A stretch of DNA of 64,000 nucleotides from Kitasatospora sp. GP82 (GCF_029892105.1 NZ_JARZAJ010000002.1:124001-188000); one strand, 5' to 3'; shown: positions 26,176-36,248, counted from the first letter of the stretch. Notes: generated from the letters alone by a model not told the origin. Translations and numbers: made by a program.

Positions 26176-27540
26176 TCAGAGAGTCTTACCCGGATTCAGG
26201 ATCCCCAAAGGGTCGAAGACCGACTTGATCCGACGCTGCAACTCCAGTCCCACCGGCCCCAGTTCGCGAGCCAGCCACTCCCGCTTCAGCAGGCCGACGC
26301 CGTGCTCGCCGGTGATGGTGCCGCCGAGTTCCAGGCCGAGCGCCATGATCTCGTCGAAGGAGGCCAGGGCCCGTGCCGACTGCGCCTCGTCGGTGGCGTC
26401 GAAGACCACCACGGGATGGGTGTTGCCGTCCCCGGCGTGGCAGACCATGCCGATGGTGAGCCGCTGCCGGTCGGCGATCTCGGCGACCCCGCGCAGCATT
26501 TCGGCCATCCGGGAGCGCGGGACCGCCACGTCGTCGATCATCGTGGTGCCCATCCGGTCCAGCGCGGGCAGCGCCAGCCTGCGGGCCTCCAGCAGCAGGT
26601 CCGACTCGGCCCGGTCCTCCGCCGGAACCACCTCGCTCGCCCCGGCAGCCCGGCACAACTCCCCCACCGCCGCCAGCTCCTGGGCCTGCTCCGGGCCGTC
26701 GAAGGCGATCAGCAGCAGCGCCCTGGTGGCGTCCGGCAGGCCCATCTTCGCCATCTCGTTGACCGCACGGACGGTGGTGGCGTCCATCAGCTCCAGCAGC
26801 GAGGGTACGAATCCGGCGGCCATCACCTCGCAGACCGCCGCGCAGGCCGCATCGGTGCTAGGGAACTCGGCGGCCAGCGCCAACTGCGGCGGGGGCGCGG
26901 GCCGCAGCGCCACCACGGCCTGGACCACCACGCCGAGCGTGCCCTCCGAACCGACCAGCAGCCGGGTCAGGTCGTAGCCCGCCACGCCCTTGGCCGTCCG
27001 GCGGCCGGTGCGCAGCAGCTGCCCGTCAGCCAGCACCACATCGAGACCCAGAACGTACTCGCTGGTCACGCCGTACTTCACGCAGCACAGGCCGCCTGCG
27101 CCGGTGCCGATGTTCCCGCCGATGGTGCAGGACTCCCAGCTGGACGGGTCCGGTGGATAGGCCAGCCCGTGCTCGGCCGCCGCACGGGACAACTGGGCGT
27201 TCACCACGCCTGGTTGGACGACGGCGATCCGGTTGACCGGGTCCAGCTCCAGGATCCGGTTCATCTTGATCAGGGAGAGCAGGATGCAGCCGTCCACCGC
27301 GTTGGCGCCGCCGGAGAGACCCGTCCTGGCGCCCTGGGGCACCACGGGAACCCGCAGTTCGGTCGCCGTGCGCAGCACGTGCTGCACCTGCTCGACCGTC
27401 TCGGGCAGGACCAGGACGGCGGGTTCGCCCGCCGCGCAGAACCCCGCCATGTCGTGGCGGTAGGCGGACGTCACATCCGGATCCACCACCACGGCCGCCT
27501 CCGGCAGCCCCTCCAACAGCCGTCCCGCCAGATCAACCAC
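26176..27540 (-). CDS. FAD-linked oxidase, GlcD/D-2-hydroxyacid dehydrogenase type
   Basis: 454 residues. GTG 27540 is chosen with GGAGG 5 bases upstream. The N-terminal FAD-binding PCMH domain (about 40-220) contains VVPQGARTGLSGGAN and GNIGTGAGGLCC. The FAD-oxidase C domain (about 225-454) has the metal/substrate His cluster CHAGDGNTHP and ends ITGEHGVGLLKREWL...GILNPGKTL. This matches glycolate/D-lactate oxidase GlcD or a related 2-hydroxyacid dehydrogenase. It lies just left of the repeat that marks the cluster edge; membership in the cluster is unlikely. Confidence 0.92.
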   Translation of the reverse strand: MVDLAGRLLEGLPEAAVVVDPDVTSAYRHDMAGFCAAGEPAVLVLPETVEQVQHVLRTATELRVPVVPQGARTGLSGGANAVDGCILLSLIKMNRILELDPVNRIAVVQPGVVNAQLSRAAAEHGLAYPPDPSSWESCTIGGNIGTGAGGLCCVKYGVTSEYVLGLDVVLADGQLLRTGRRTAKGVAGYDLTRLLVGSEGTLGVVVQAVVALRPAPPPQLALAAEFPSTDAACAAVCEVMAAGFVPSLLELMDATTVRAVNEMAKMGLPDATRALLLIAFDGPEQAQELAAVGELCRAAGASEVVPAEDRAESDLLLEARRLALPALDRMGTTMIDDVAVPRSRMAEMLRGVAEIADRQRLTIGMVCHAGDGNTHPVVVFDATDEAQSARALASFDEIMALGLELGGTITGEHGVGLLKREWLARELGPVGLELQRRIKSVFDPLGILNPGKTL

Positions 27541-27663
27541 GGCAGCCTCCGCTCCTCGTGCTCGTCGGCCCGATGCGTGCCCGGCACCAGGCCCGGCCCG
27601 AACTCTGCCGCGCCGCCCGAGCCGGGGCAAGGGGACTCTTCAGGAGGCAAAGGGTAGAACGAT

Positions 27664-27841
27664 CAGGGGCGCGGGGCTCTGCTTGATCAACTGCGTGCGC
27701 GAGACGGAAGGCACCGGTGCCGCACCGACCTCCGGTGAGCAAGGTGCACCGCCCGATCGGGAGGTCGCGAGGTGCAACTGGCCCACCGGGCCCGACTTCA
27801 CGCAGTCACCTTCCGATCTCGCGCAGTTCCCCGCGCCCCTG
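27664..27841 (+). repeat. Extragenic long hairpin repeat, copy 1 (left cluster edge)
   Basis: Begins CAGGGGCGCGGGG and ends CGCAGTTCCCCGCGCCCCTG, so its ends pair. It shares 24 identical bases (27771-27794) and most of its right arm with the copy at 49106-49265, in inverted orientation. It fills the gap between the GlcD-like gene and the FMN reductase gene. Confidence 0.8.
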
Positions 27842-27859
27842 CGAACCACTCCCTCGCCA

Positions 27860-28474
27860 CTAGGACGGGTCGATGCCGAGGTTGGCCAGTTGCTGGGCGA
27901 AGGGGACGACTGCATCGGGGGAGAACTCGGGCGCGGTGGGGGTGGCCTGTGGGCGGCTGCGGACGGCCTCGGCCAGCTCCCGGCCGGCGCGGGCGATCCG
28001 GGGTGCCAGCTCCTCGTGGCCGTCGCCCCAGTCCTCCGAGGCCGCGTACACGGCGGTGGGCAGGACGGTGGCACGCAGGTAGGCGAAGAGCGGGCGCAGC
28101 GCGTGGTCGAGCACCATCGAGTGGCGGGCGGTGCCGCCGGTCGCGGCGATCAGCACCGGCTTGCCGGTGAGCGCGGTGTTGTCGATCACGTCGAAGAAGG
28201 ACTTGAACAGGCCGCTGTAGGAGGCGGTGAAGACCGGCGTCACCGCGATCAGACCGTCGGCCTCGACGACGGCCTCGAGCACCTTGGCCAGGGCGGGTGA
28301 GGGGAAGCCGGTCACCAGGTTGTTGGCGACGTCGGCGGCCAGTTCGCGCAGCTCGACGTTGAGCACCTCGGCGGGCAGTTCGCGGGTGGCCGCCTCCGCC
28401 AGCCGGTCCGCCAGCAGCCGGGTGGAGGAGGGCTGGCTGAGCCCGGCCGAGACCACGACCAGCTTGCGGGTCAC
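27860..28474 (-). CDS. NAD(P)H-dependent FMN reductase (LLM-duo partner)
   Basis: 204 residues, flavodoxin-like fold. MTRKLVVVSAGLSQPSSTRL gives the FMN phosphate loop and TPVFTASYSGLFKSFFD the second flavin loop. It matches the CE1759-type reductase that is always paired with a CE1758-type LLM monooxygenase. Its GTG start overlaps the stop of the LLM gene by four bases (GTGA), so the two are translationally coupled. It would supply FMNH2 to the LLM enzyme. It is the left-most gene of the cluster. Confidence 0.92.
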   Translation of the reverse strand: MTRKLVVVSAGLSQPSSTRLLADRLAEAATRELPAEVLNVELRELAADVANNLVTGFPSPALAKVLEAVVEADGLIAVTPVFTASYSGLFKSFFDVIDNTALTGKPVLIAATGGTARHSMVLDHALRPLFAYLRATVLPTAVYAASEDWGDGHEELAPRIARAGRELAEAVRSRPQATPTAPEFSPDAVVPFAQQLANLGIDPS

Positions 28475-29568
28475 TTCTCCTCCTCGGCATTCCGCTTGGC
28501 GAGGCGCTCGGCGTGGGTCGGACCGGCCGGGACCTCCGCCGGGCGGCCACTGGCGAACTCCTTGCGCAGCACCGGAAGGACGTGCTCACCGAGCAGGTCC
28601 AGCTGCTCCAGCGCGGTCTTCAGCGGCAGACCGCCGTTGTCGACCAGGAAGAGCTGGCGCTGGTAGTGGCCGAAGTGCTCGCGGAAGGCCAGGGTCTTCT
28701 CGATCATCTCCTCCGGGCTGCCGACCGTGAGCGGGGTCTGCGCCTGGTAGTCCTCCAGCGACGGACCGCCGCCGTAGACCGGGGAGTTGTCGAAGTACGG
28801 CCGGAACTCGCGGATCGCGTCCTGCGAGCGCCTGCGGATGAAGAACTGGCCGCCGAGGCCGACGTACGCCTGCTCGGCGGTGCCGTGGCCGTAGTGGGCG
28901 TACCGGGCGCGGTACAGCTCCACCAGCCGGACGAAGTGCTCCTTGGGGAAGAAGATGTGGTTGGCGAAGAAGCCGTCGCCGTAGAAGGCGGCCTGCTCGG
29001 CGATCTCCGGGCTGCGGACAGAGCCGTGCCAGACGAACGGCGCCACGCCGTCGAGCGGACGCGGAGTGGAGGTGAAGCCCTGGAGCGGGGTGCGGAAGCG
29101 GCCCTTCCAGTCGACCACGTCCTGGCGCCAGAGCTGGTGCAGCAGCGCGTAGTTCTCGATGGCGAGCGGGATGCCCTGGCGGATGTCCTGGCCGAACCAG
29201 GGGTAGACCGGTCCCGTGTTGCCGCGGCCGAGCATCAGGTCCACCCGGCCGTCCGCCAGGTGCTGGAGCATGGCGAAGTCCTCGGCGATCTTCACCGGGT
29301 CGTTGGTGGTGATCAGCGTCGTCGAGGTGGAGAGGATGAGCCGCTCGGTGCGCGCCGCGATGTTGGCCAGCAGCGTGGTCGGCGAGGAGGGGACGTACGG
29401 CGGGTTGTGGTGCTCACCCGTCGCGAAGACGTCGAGGCCGATCTCCTCCGCCTTCTGGGCGAGGGCGACCATGCCCTTGATCCGCTCGTGCTCCGTCTGC
29501 CGCCGTCCCGTGGTGGGGTCGGGGAAGACGTCGCCGATGCTGAAGATCCCGAACTGCATTGTGTTCAC
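28471..29568 (-). CDS. Luciferase-like FMN-dependent monooxygenase (CE1758-type)
   Basis: 365 residues, TIM-barrel flavin monooxygenase using reduced FMN from its coupled partner. Landmarks are FGIFSIGDVFPDP, the EIGLDVFATGEHHNPPYVP motif, RVDLMLGRGN and GQDIRQG. GTG 29568 follows GGAGA; ATG 29559 is the alternative. It likely hydroxylates or epoxidises an aromatic or quinone intermediate of the pathway, but substrate assignment is inference. It is separated by 212 bases from chorismate synthase, so it may have its own promoter. Confidence 0.92.
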   Translation of the reverse strand: MNTMQFGIFSIGDVFPDPTTGRRQTEHERIKGMVALAQKAEEIGLDVFATGEHHNPPYVPSSPTTLLANIAARTERLILSTSTTLITTNDPVKIAEDFAMLQHLADGRVDLMLGRGNTGPVYPWFGQDIRQGIPLAIENYALLHQLWRQDVVDWKGRFRTPLQGFTSTPRPLDGVAPFVWHGSVRSPEIAEQAAFYGDGFFANHIFFPKEHFVRLVELYRARYAHYGHGTAEQAYVGLGGQFFIRRRSQDAIREFRPYFDNSPVYGGGPSLEDYQAQTPLTVGSPEEMIEKTLAFREHFGHYQRQLFLVDNGGLPLKTALEQLDLLGEHVLPVLRKEFASGRPAEVPAGPTHAERLAKRNAEEEK

Positions 29569-29780
29569 TCATCTCCGTCGCAGGTGGAAGACATCCTGTT
29601 GGGGTCGGGAGTCCGGGCGAAAAGCGCAGCGGAGACTTCGTCAGATCGGACGCCCGGCAAGGACTTTGGCCGGCGCCCGGCCCGGCACGGAAGGGGGGTC
29701 CGTGTCGGGCCGGGCCGTCCGGGGAGTGGCCTGCCGCCGGCGAGGGGGGATCGGCAGACCGGTGGTTCTCGTGGGGCGGT

Positions 29781-30971
29781 TCAGCGGATGACGAGGGCGT
29801 CGAGGTAGCCCTCCAGGTTGCGGCGGGTCTCGGTGACCGAGTCACCGCCGAACTTCTCCAGCACCGCGTCGGCGAGCACCAGGGCGACCATGGCTTCGGC
29901 CACGATTCCGGCGGCTGGGACGGCGCAGACGTCCGAACGCTGGTGGTGCGCCTGGGCGACCTCACCGGTCCTGACGTCCAGGGTGGCCAGGGCCCTGGGG
30001 ACGGTCGCGATCGGCTTCATCGCGGCCCGCACCCGCAGCGGGTCTCCGGTGGAGAGTCCGCCCTCGGTTCCGCCGGCCCGGCCCGACCGGCGGCGGATGC
30101 CCTCGGAGGTGGGTTCGATCTCGTCGTGCGCCAAGGAGCCCGGCACCCGGGCGAGTTCGAAGCCGTCGCCGACCTCGACACCCTTGATGGCCTGGATGCC
30201 CATCAGCGCGGCGGCGAGCCTGGCGTCCAGGCGGCGGTCCCAGTGGACGTGCGAGCCGAGGCCCGGCGGAAGGCCGTAGGCGAGGACCTCGACCACACCA
30301 CCGAGGGTGTCGCCGTCCTTGTGCGCCTGGTCGATCCCGGCGACCATCGCGGCGGAGGCGGCCTCGTCCAGGCAGCGCACCGGGTCGGCGTCGAGGCGCT
30401 CGACGTCGGCGGGTTTCGGCAGCAGCCCGGCCGGGGCCTTGGCGGTGGCCAGTTCGACCACATGCGAGACGATCTCGATTCCGGCCGCCTCCAGCAGGAA
30501 GGACCGTGCGACGGCCCCGAGCGCGACCCGGGCGGCGGTCTCCCGCGCCGAGGCCCGCTCCAGCACCGGGCGGGCGTCGTCGAAGCCGTACTTCTGCATC
30601 CCGGCCAGGTCGGCGTGGCCGGGCCTGGGCCGGGTGAGTGCGGCGTTGCGGCCGAGACCGGCCAGGATCTCCTCCCCGACCGGGTCGGCCGACATCACCT
30701 GCTCCCACTTGGGCCACTCGGTGTTGCCGACCATCACCGCGACGGGGCTGCCGAGCGTCAGTCCGTGCCGGACGCCGCCGAGGAAGGTGACCTCGTCCTG
30801 CTCGAACTTCATCCGGGCACCGCGGCCGTACCCGAGCCGGCGCCGGGCGAGGGCGTCGGCCACGGCCGCGGTGGTGATCGGGACCCCGGCGGGCAGGCCC
30901 TCCAGGGTGGCCACCAGCGCGGGGCCGTGCGACTCCCCCGCCGTCAGCCAGCGCAGGTTGCCCACGGTCAC
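29781..30971 (-). CDS. aroC: Chorismate synthase
   Basis: 396 residues; converts EPSP to chorismate with reduced FMN. Family signatures [15 protein letters not shown] (start), [31 protein letters not shown] and the C-terminal [17 protein letters not shown] are intact. GTG 30971 overlaps the preceding hydroxylase stop by four bases (GTGA). Since every streptomycete has a primary aroC, this is a pathway-dedicated second copy supplying chorismate to the PhzE-like enzyme. Full length and motif integrity predict activity. Confidence 0.96.
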   Translation of the reverse strand: MTVGNLRWLTAGESHGPALVATLEGLPAGVPITTAAVADALARRRLGYGRGARMKFEQDEVTFLGGVRHGLTLGSPVAVMVGNTEWPKWEQVMSADPVGEEILAGLGRNAALTRPRPGHADLAGMQKYGFDDARPVLERASARETAARVALGAVARSFLLEAAGIEIVSHVVELATAKAPAGLLPKPADVERLDADPVRCLDEAASAAMVAGIDQAHKDGDTLGGVVEVLAYGLPPGLGSHVHWDRRLDARLAAALMGIQAIKGVEVGDGFELARVPGSLAHDEIEPTSEGIRRRSGRAGGTEGGLSTGDPLRVRAAMKPIATVPRALATLDVRTGEVAQAHHQRSDVCAVPAAGIVAEAMVALVLADAVLEKFGGDSVTETRRNLEGYLDALVIR

Positions 30972-32164
30972 CGGCCCTCGCCTTCGAGGGGCAGGCCCGC
31001 CTTGGCCCCGTGCAGCCACTCGACCTTGTCGTACAGCTCGTCGGCGGTGAAGGCGGAGAGCATGGCGTTGCGCTCCTTCGCCCCCTCGCCGATCGGGTGG
31101 TAGAGCTGCCTGCCCATCTCACGGGCCGTCAGCTGGGTGGCGGCGGTGCGCTCGCGGCGCTCGCTGTTGAACTTCTCGAAGCGCTGCTCGAAGTCCTCCG
31201 GCTCGGCGCCGATCAGGTCGCCGAGCCAGACCGCGTCCTCCAGGGCCTGGCAGGCGCCCTGGGCGGCGTACTGGAGCATCGGGTGCGCGGCGTCGCCGAC
31301 CAGGACGACCTTGCCGTCGGTCCACTTCTCGACCGGGTCGCGGTCGCAGAGCACCCAGGACTTCCAGTCCTCGCCCAGCTCCAGGAGCTGGCGGGGGATC
31401 TCGCCGAGGTCGGGGAACTCGTTCAGCACGAAGTCCTTCTCGACCGGCTTGCCGACCACGGCCTCCGTCGCGGCGTCGTCCCGGGTGGCGGCGAGGTTGA
31501 AGTACTTGCCGCTGCCGATCGGGTAGTGGACGAAGTGCCACTTCGGGCCCGCCCAGAGGGTGACGGTGTTCCAGCGCAGCTCCTCGGGCACCTTCTCCAT
31601 CGGGATCACCGAGCGGTAGATGGTGTGTCCGGAGGCCTTGGGGTAGCCGTCGCCGACGAGCTGCTTGCGGACGTAGGAGTTGATGCCGTCGGCGCCGATC
31701 AGGGCGTCGCCGTGCACGCTGTCGCCGGAGGCCAGGTGGGCGGTGACCCCGAAGGCGTCCTGGGAGTAGTGGGTCAGCTTGGCGTCGGTGCGCAGCTCGA
31801 CGCCGGACGCGGCGCGGCAGGCGTTCAGCAGCGGCTCGTAGATGTCGATCCGGTGGACCACCGCGTACGGGTTGCCGAAGCGGGTGCGGTACTCGCCGGT
31901 GAGCGGCATGGAGGCGACCTTCTCGCTGGTCGTCCCGTCCATGAAGCGGAGCTCGTCGATGAAGACGGCGCGCTCGCGGACCTCGTCACCGACACCGAGC
32001 CGGTCGAGGGCGTGGAAGGCGTTCGGGCCCAGCTGGATACCCGCACCGATCTCGGTGAAGGTGTCGCGGGCCTCCAGCACCACCACCTGGTGGCCGCGGC
32101 GGGAGATGCTGAGCGCGGTCGCCAGCCCGCCGATACCGCCGCCGGCAATGACTATCTTCGCCAT
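30968..32164 (-). CDS. FAD-dependent aromatic hydroxylase (salicylate/3-hydroxybenzoate 6-hydroxylase type)
   Basis: 398 residues, class A flavoprotein monooxygenase. The FAD dinucleotide fold is [13 protein letters not shown] (7-19); the DG motif is [13 protein letters not shown] (about 155). The GD motif is [20 protein letters not shown] (about 285). The overall pattern, including [14 protein letters not shown], resembles 3-hydroxybenzoate 6-hydroxylase. On 3-hydroxyanthranilate this would give para-hydroxylation, or decarboxylative hydroxylation if it acts as a salicylate-type enzyme, leading to an aminohydroquinone. This is the key tailoring candidate; regiochemistry is inference. Confidence 0.9.
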   Translation of the reverse strand: MAKIVIAGGGIGGLATALSISRRGHQVVVLEARDTFTEIGAGIQLGPNAFHALDRLGVGDEVRERAVFIDELRFMDGTTSEKVASMPLTGEYRTRFGNPYAVVHRIDIYEPLLNACRAASGVELRTDAKLTHYSQDAFGVTAHLASGDSVHGDALIGADGINSYVRKQLVGDGYPKASGHTIYRSVIPMEKVPEELRWNTVTLWAGPKWHFVHYPIGSGKYFNLAATRDDAATEAVVGKPVEKDFVLNEFPDLGEIPRQLLELGEDWKSWVLCDRDPVEKWTDGKVVLVGDAAHPMLQYAAQGACQALEDAVWLGDLIGAEPEDFEQRFEKFNSERRERTAATQLTAREMGRQLYHPIGEGAKERNAMLSAFTADELYDKVEWLHGAKAGLPLEGEGR

Positions 32165-32280
32165 CCTGGCTCGTGTTCCTCTCGTGTGGTCATCGTCTGG
32201 GTCGTGCGCCGAGATCGGGCACGTGGTCGGCCATGCAGCGCCTTGGGTTCGCCCTTGCTCCGAGGGGTTCTGAGAGCTCG

Positions 32281-33549
32281 CTAGCGGGCCTGCTCCCCGA
32301 AGAGGCGTTGGAGTTCCTGGTGGAAGCCGGGGAAGGTCTTCCCCACGCAGTGCGGGTCGTCGAGCGTGATGCCGGGGGCCCTGAGCCCGAGCACCGAGAA
32401 GGCCATCGCGATGCGGTGGTCGCGGTGGCAGGCGATGGTGGCCGGCCCGGGGGCGCCCGGGTGGACGGTGATGCGGTCCGGGCCCTCCTCGACCTGGATG
32501 CCGAGGGCGCGCAGGTTCTGCGCGACGGCGGCGATCCGGTCGGACTCCTTGAGGCGGGCGTGGCCGATGCTGTGGATGGTGATCGGCGCGTCGGCGAGAG
32601 GGGCGATCGCCGCCATGGTCATGAACGTGTCAGAGATGTCCCCCATGTCGACCGAGAAGCCCCCGCGCAGCTGCCCGGTGCCGGTGACGGTGGTGGAGTC
32701 CTCGCCGATCTCGACCCGGGCGCCCGCCTTGGCCAGGACGTCGACGAAGCGCAGGTCGCCCTGGAGGCTGGTGCGGCCCAGGTGAGGCACCGTCACCTGC
32801 TCGCCGGTGACCGCCGCGGCGGCGAAGACGTACGAGGCGGTGGAGGCGTCGGGTTCGATCCGCAGCTCGGTCGCGGTGTACCCGCCGGTATCGACCCGCA
32901 GGGTCAGGTCACCGTCCGGCTGCTGCTCCGCCGTCACCCCGGCGCCGAAGCGCCGCATCAGGGCGATGGTCATCTCGATGTACGGGCGGGAGACCAGGCC
33001 GGAGACGGTGACGCTCAGCGGCTCCCGCATCAGGGGTGCGGAGAGCAGCAGACCGGTCAGGTACTGGCTGCTGGCGGAGGAGTCCAGCCGCAGTTCGCCA
33101 CCGCGCAGCCCTCGCGCGGCGATCCGCAGCGGCAGTCCGCCGCCCTGGGCCGCCTCGACCTCGGCGCCGAGTTCGGCCAGGGCCCGGGTGAGCGGGCCCA
33201 GCGGGCGGGCCGTCAGCTGGGCGGATCCCTCGAAGAGGAACTCGCCCTCGCCGGTGGCCGCGAGGACCGGCAGGAAGCGCGCGGCGGTGCCCGCGTCGTT
33301 GCACCAGATCCGGGCCGGGCCGGCAGGGCCGTGGCCGCAGCCCTGGACCTCCCAGTGGGCGCCGTCCACGGTGACGTCCAGGCCGAGGTCGGTGAGCGCG
33401 GTGCGGAAGGCGACGGTGTCGTCGCTCTCCAGCGGGTCGAGCAGTCGGGTACGGCCGGTGGCCGCCGCGGCGAGCAGCAGAACCCGGTTGGTGATGCTCT
33501 TGGACCCGGGGATCCTGGCGGTCTTGCCTGGCACGGTCCTACCTGTCAC
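32281..33549 (-). CDS. aroA: EPSP synthase (3-phosphoshikimate 1-carboxyvinyltransferase)
   Basis: 422 residues; transfers enolpyruvate from PEP to shikimate-3-phosphate. The two-domain fold shows [19 protein letters not shown] (N-terminal), [32 protein letters not shown], and the C-terminal RLKESDRI and [13 protein letters not shown] motifs. The NAGTAAR-type loop reads NDAGTAARF here. GTG 33549 overlaps the stop of the truncated transaldolase by four bases. It is a dedicated second copy for the cluster. Confidence 0.96.
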   Translation of the reverse strand: MTGRTVPGKTARIPGSKSITNRVLLLAAAATGRTRLLDPLESDDTVAFRTALTDLGLDVTVDGAHWEVQGCGHGPAGPARIWCNDAGTAARFLPVLAATGEGEFLFEGSAQLTARPLGPLTRALAELGAEVEAAQGGGLPLRIAARGLRGGELRLDSSASSQYLTGLLLSAPLMREPLSVTVSGLVSRPYIEMTIALMRRFGAGVTAEQQPDGDLTLRVDTGGYTATELRIEPDASTASYVFAAAAVTGEQVTVPHLGRTSLQGDLRFVDVLAKAGARVEIGEDSTTVTGTGQLRGGFSVDMGDISDTFMTMAAIAPLADAPITIHSIGHARLKESDRIAAVAQNLRALGIQVEEGPDRITVHPGAPGPATIACHRDHRIAMAFSVLGLRAPGITLDDPHCVGKTFPGFHQELQRLFGEQAR

Positions 33550-33839
33550 AGCTTGGCTCCGGTCGTCGCTGGCTCCGGCGTGATGTCATGGGTGGTCAGC
33601 TCTCGGGCGGCCTCCTCGGCGCTTGCGCCGCGAAGTGCCAGGTCCTGCAACTGCTCGGCGTACGCCCCGGTGTCGGTGGCCAGGGCCTGCGCGAAGATGG
33701 TCGGGTTCGAGGTCACCCCGACCACATGGCGCTCGCGGATCAGCCGCTCAAGCCCTCCGCCGGCCAGCCGTTCCCGGCTGATGTCGTCGAGCCAGACCGA
33801 CACGCCTTCGCGGGACAGTCTGCGCGGGATGTCACCCAT
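33546..33839 (-). pseudogene. Truncated transaldolase (N-terminal 80 residues)
   Basis: 97 codons. Residues 1-84 follow transaldolase closely ([48 protein letters not shown]). The chain then ends after about 13 unrelated residues ([10 protein letters not shown]), whereas transaldolases run to about 370. The Schiff-base Lys and most of the barrel are absent, so it cannot be an active transaldolase. The frame is still open and joined by four-base overlaps to both neighbours (SDR upstream, aroA downstream). It may persist as a translational-coupling cistron. Confidence 0.85.
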
Positions 33840-34606
33840 CAGAAGGTGACCGCGACGTCGAGCACCATGTCGTGCCCGACCACGAAGGCGGCCTCGTCAC
33901 TGGCCAGCCAGAGGATGGTGGAGGCGACCTCGTCGGTCTTGGCGACCCGGTCGGTCGGCAGCTCGGCACCGGCCCAGGCACTCCGGCCGGCCGGTACGGT
34001 CTGCTGGGCCAGGGAACGCTCCAGCTCGGGGTCGACCGAGCCGGGGCTGATCGCGTTGATCCGGATGCCGTCGGCGATGTACTCCTGGGCGGCGGCGCTG
34101 GTCAGGGTGGAGAGCGCGGCGGTGGAGGCGGCGAAGGCGCCGAAGCCGGTGTTGCGGGCGTGCAGGCCGACATTGGCCGCGCTGTTGATGATGACGCCGC
34201 CGCCGTTGTCCTTCATGTAGGAGATCTCGTGCTTCATCAGCTGCCAGACGGCCGTGAGGTTGGCTGAGAGCAGGTCGCCCCAGGCGGCCTCGCAGACCTC
34301 CGCCAGTGGGCTCGGATTGCCCTTGGCGCCGGTGTTGTTGAAGGCGATGTCCAGCCCGCCGTGACGCTCGACGGTGGTCCGCACCACCTTCATCACGTCC
34401 ATGCTGTGGGTGACGTCGGCCGGGATGGCATCGACGACGCCACCCTCCTTCTCGATCAGCTCGACGGTCTCCATCAGCTCGAACGGCTCCCGCCCGGCCA
34501 CCATCACCGTGGCACCCTCACGGGCGAAGGCCAGCGCGGTGGCCCGGCCGATGCCGGTGCCGCCTCCGGTGACCAGGGCGACCTTGCCGGCGAATCGTGC
34601 GGTCAT
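33839..34606 (-). CDS. Short-chain dehydrogenase/reductase homologue lacking the catalytic triad
   Basis: 255 residues; ATG 34606 has AGGAGG. The Rossmann part is intact ([18 protein letters not shown], TGxxxGIG at 13-20; NNTG at 90-93). The catalytic positions are changed: the Ser position is Ala144 (NSAANVG), the YxxxK motif is FAAST (Phe158, Thr162). NAD(P) binding is plausible, but classical dehydrogenase chemistry is not. It may be structural, a non-redox catalyst, or inactive. The two other SDRs in the cluster keep full motifs. Confidence 0.88.
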   Translation of the reverse strand: MTARFAGKVALVTGGGTGIGRATALAFAREGATVMVAGREPFELMETVELIEKEGGVVDAIPADVTHSMDVMKVVRTTVERHGGLDIAFNNTGAKGNPSPLAEVCEAAWGDLLSANLTAVWQLMKHEISYMKDNGGGVIINSAANVGLHARNTGFGAFAASTAALSTLTSAAAQEYIADGIRINAISPGSVDPELERSLAQQTVPAGRSAWAGAELPTDRVAKTDEVASTILWLASDEAAFVVGHDMVLDVAVTF

Positions 34607-34776
34607 CAGGTTCCTCCTGTGGTGGGGCTGGGGCTGTGCGCCCGGAGCGAGTCGTAGGGCGCGCCGGTGTCGAAAGCGACGAGCGAGCGCAGCGAGTGCC
34701 GGGGCGAGGAGTGTCGGCACCGGGTCAGAAGCGCCCGGAGACGAGCGCCACCAGCGCCGGGAGACGAGCGCAGACG

Positions 34777-35265
34777 TCAGGCCGCTACGGGCTGGCCGGC
34801 GAGCTCACCCACGGTGGTCCGGATCTCATCGACGACCGCCCGCAGCGCATCGGTGAAATAGGCGTCGGCAGCCTCCAGGAACCGGCTCTCCCGGATCACC
34901 TTCTCGATGCCTTCCGGGGCAAGGTTCACGGAAATGGTCAGCGTCGGTCCGCCGTGGTCGTCCCGGCCGACCTGGTTGACAATGGATTCGACTTCCAGGT
35001 CACCAGGCTGGTGGTAGACGATCGACTTGCCGGGGTCGATCTCGACCCGCTGGAACACCCACTTGCCGTCCCGGATGATCTCCCGGTTGAAACCGCCGGG
35101 AAAGCGCTCCAGGACCGTGCACTCGGTGATCGCGGGAACGTAGGGCACCGGGTTCTCGGCCTTGCGAAGGAGCTGCTCCCAGAGCTGGAACGCGGTGATC
35201 CGGGCCGCGTCCTGAGCGCTCCCGGAATTCACCGGTACGTCCCAGGAGATCACCATCGCCGACAT
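34777..35265 (-). CDS. SRPBCC/AtaL-like (DUF1857) protein
   Basis: 162 residues beginning MSAMVISWDVPVNSG. The pattern of START-like strands (ECTVLERFPGGFNREIIRDG, then LTISVNLAP and a C-terminal amphipathic helix FTDALRAVVDEIRTTV) resembles the AtaL-like DUF1857 family. That family is named after a protein in fungal acetylaranotin clusters. The fold binds hydrophobic ligands in a deep pocket. Some members act as cyclases or binding proteins. No catalytic residue can be assigned; it is placed between the quinone reductase and the SDR pseudo-enzyme. Confidence 0.7.
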   Translation of the reverse strand: MSAMVISWDVPVNSGSAQDAARITAFQLWEQLLRKAENPVPYVPAITECTVLERFPGGFNREIIRDGKWVFQRVEIDPGKSIVYHQPGDLEVESIVNQVGRDDHGGPTLTISVNLAPEGIEKVIRESRFLEAADAYFTDALRAVVDEIRTTVGELAGQPVAA

Positions 35266-35458
35266 CGCACTCCCCCTGTCGAATCAGCCGGAATCCTTTT
35301 CAGGTAAAACTGTGCGGCAGTCGCATGGAATGCGGCAACAGGTCGTCGGCGACTTCGTCAGCTGTTGTCGGAAAGCGCCGAAAAGCAGCACAGGGGATCC
35401 CGGCGCACCGGAATCCCCTGTCTGCTGCGAATACCGCGAGTACCGCGATCGCGGTGGA

Positions 35459-36073
35459 TCAGGCGGCCTGCAGGCCGACCTTCAGCGCCGTGGCGATCTC
35501 GACCGCGCGCCGGGCCTGGAACTCGACCGCGCCGAGGTTCTCCTCGCCGGGACGGTTGGTGTTGTTCGAGACGTGGCTGGCACCGTACGGGTTGCCGTTG
35601 CTCTCCGCGAACTGGATCGGGTCCGCCCAACCGGGGGCCACGATGATCGCACCCCAGTGGTAGAAGGTGTTGTTGAGGGCGAGCAGGGTGCTCTCCTGGC
35701 CACCGTGGACCTGGCTGGTGGAGACGAAGGACGAGGCCACCTTGTTCACCAGCTTGCCCTGGAACCACAGGCCGCCGGCGGTGTCGATGAACTGCTTGAG
35801 CTGGGCGGCCGGCAGACCGAATCGGGTCGGGGTGCCGAACAGGATGACGTCGGCCCACTCCAGGTCGGCGAGGGTGGCCTCCTCGACGTCGGCGGTGGCG
35901 GCGGCGTGCTCGGCCCAGGCCTGGTTGGCGGCGATGGCACCCTCGGGCGCGAGCTCGCGGACCTTGCGCAGCCGAACCTCGGCACCCGCCTTCTCGGCGG
36001 CCTCCGCAGCCGCCACGGCCAGGGTGTGGGTGTGCCCGGTGGACGAGTAGTAGATGACGGCGACGTTGGTCAC
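35459..36073 (-). CDS. NAD(P)H:quinone oxidoreductase, WrbA type
   Basis: 204 residues; GTG 36073. Flavodoxin fold: VIYYSSTGHTHTLA (FMN phosphate loop, about 7-20), FGTPTRFGLPAAQLKQFID (about 84-102) and a GGQESTLLALNNTFYHWG segment typical of type IV quinone oxidoreductases. It reduces quinones by two electrons to hydroquinones, avoiding semiquinones. In this cluster it may keep an aminoquinone reduced, or reduce an epoxyquinone. It lies directly after the multicopper oxidase gene on the same strand. Confidence 0.93.
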   Translation of the reverse strand: MTNVAVIYYSSTGHTHTLAVAAAEAAEKAGAEVRLRKVRELAPEGAIAANQAWAEHAAATADVEEATLADLEWADVILFGTPTRFGLPAAQLKQFIDTAGGLWFQGKLVNKVASSFVSTSQVHGGQESTLLALNNTFYHWGAIIVAPGWADPIQFAESNGNPYGASHVSNNTNRPGEENLGAVEFQARRAVEIATALKVGLQAA

Positions 36074-36248
36074 GTCCGCACTCCATTTCGGGTGTATCCG
36101 GTGGCCGGATGCAGAGAAGTCCTGGGCTCGACTCTCGCCCGGGCCGGCAGGGCCCGGCAAACCTGCGCCGTTGACTTCATCACCTTGCGGCGCAGTGGAG
36201 TTGGGGCATGCAGGAGGCCCTGGCGCGGTCGGCGGCTTCGGGGGCCGC

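Noticed and set aside
26176..27540. GlcD-like oxidase as a cluster gene
   Set aside because: It is separated from the cluster by the extragenic repeat and a 319-base gap, and fits general 2-hydroxyacid metabolism.
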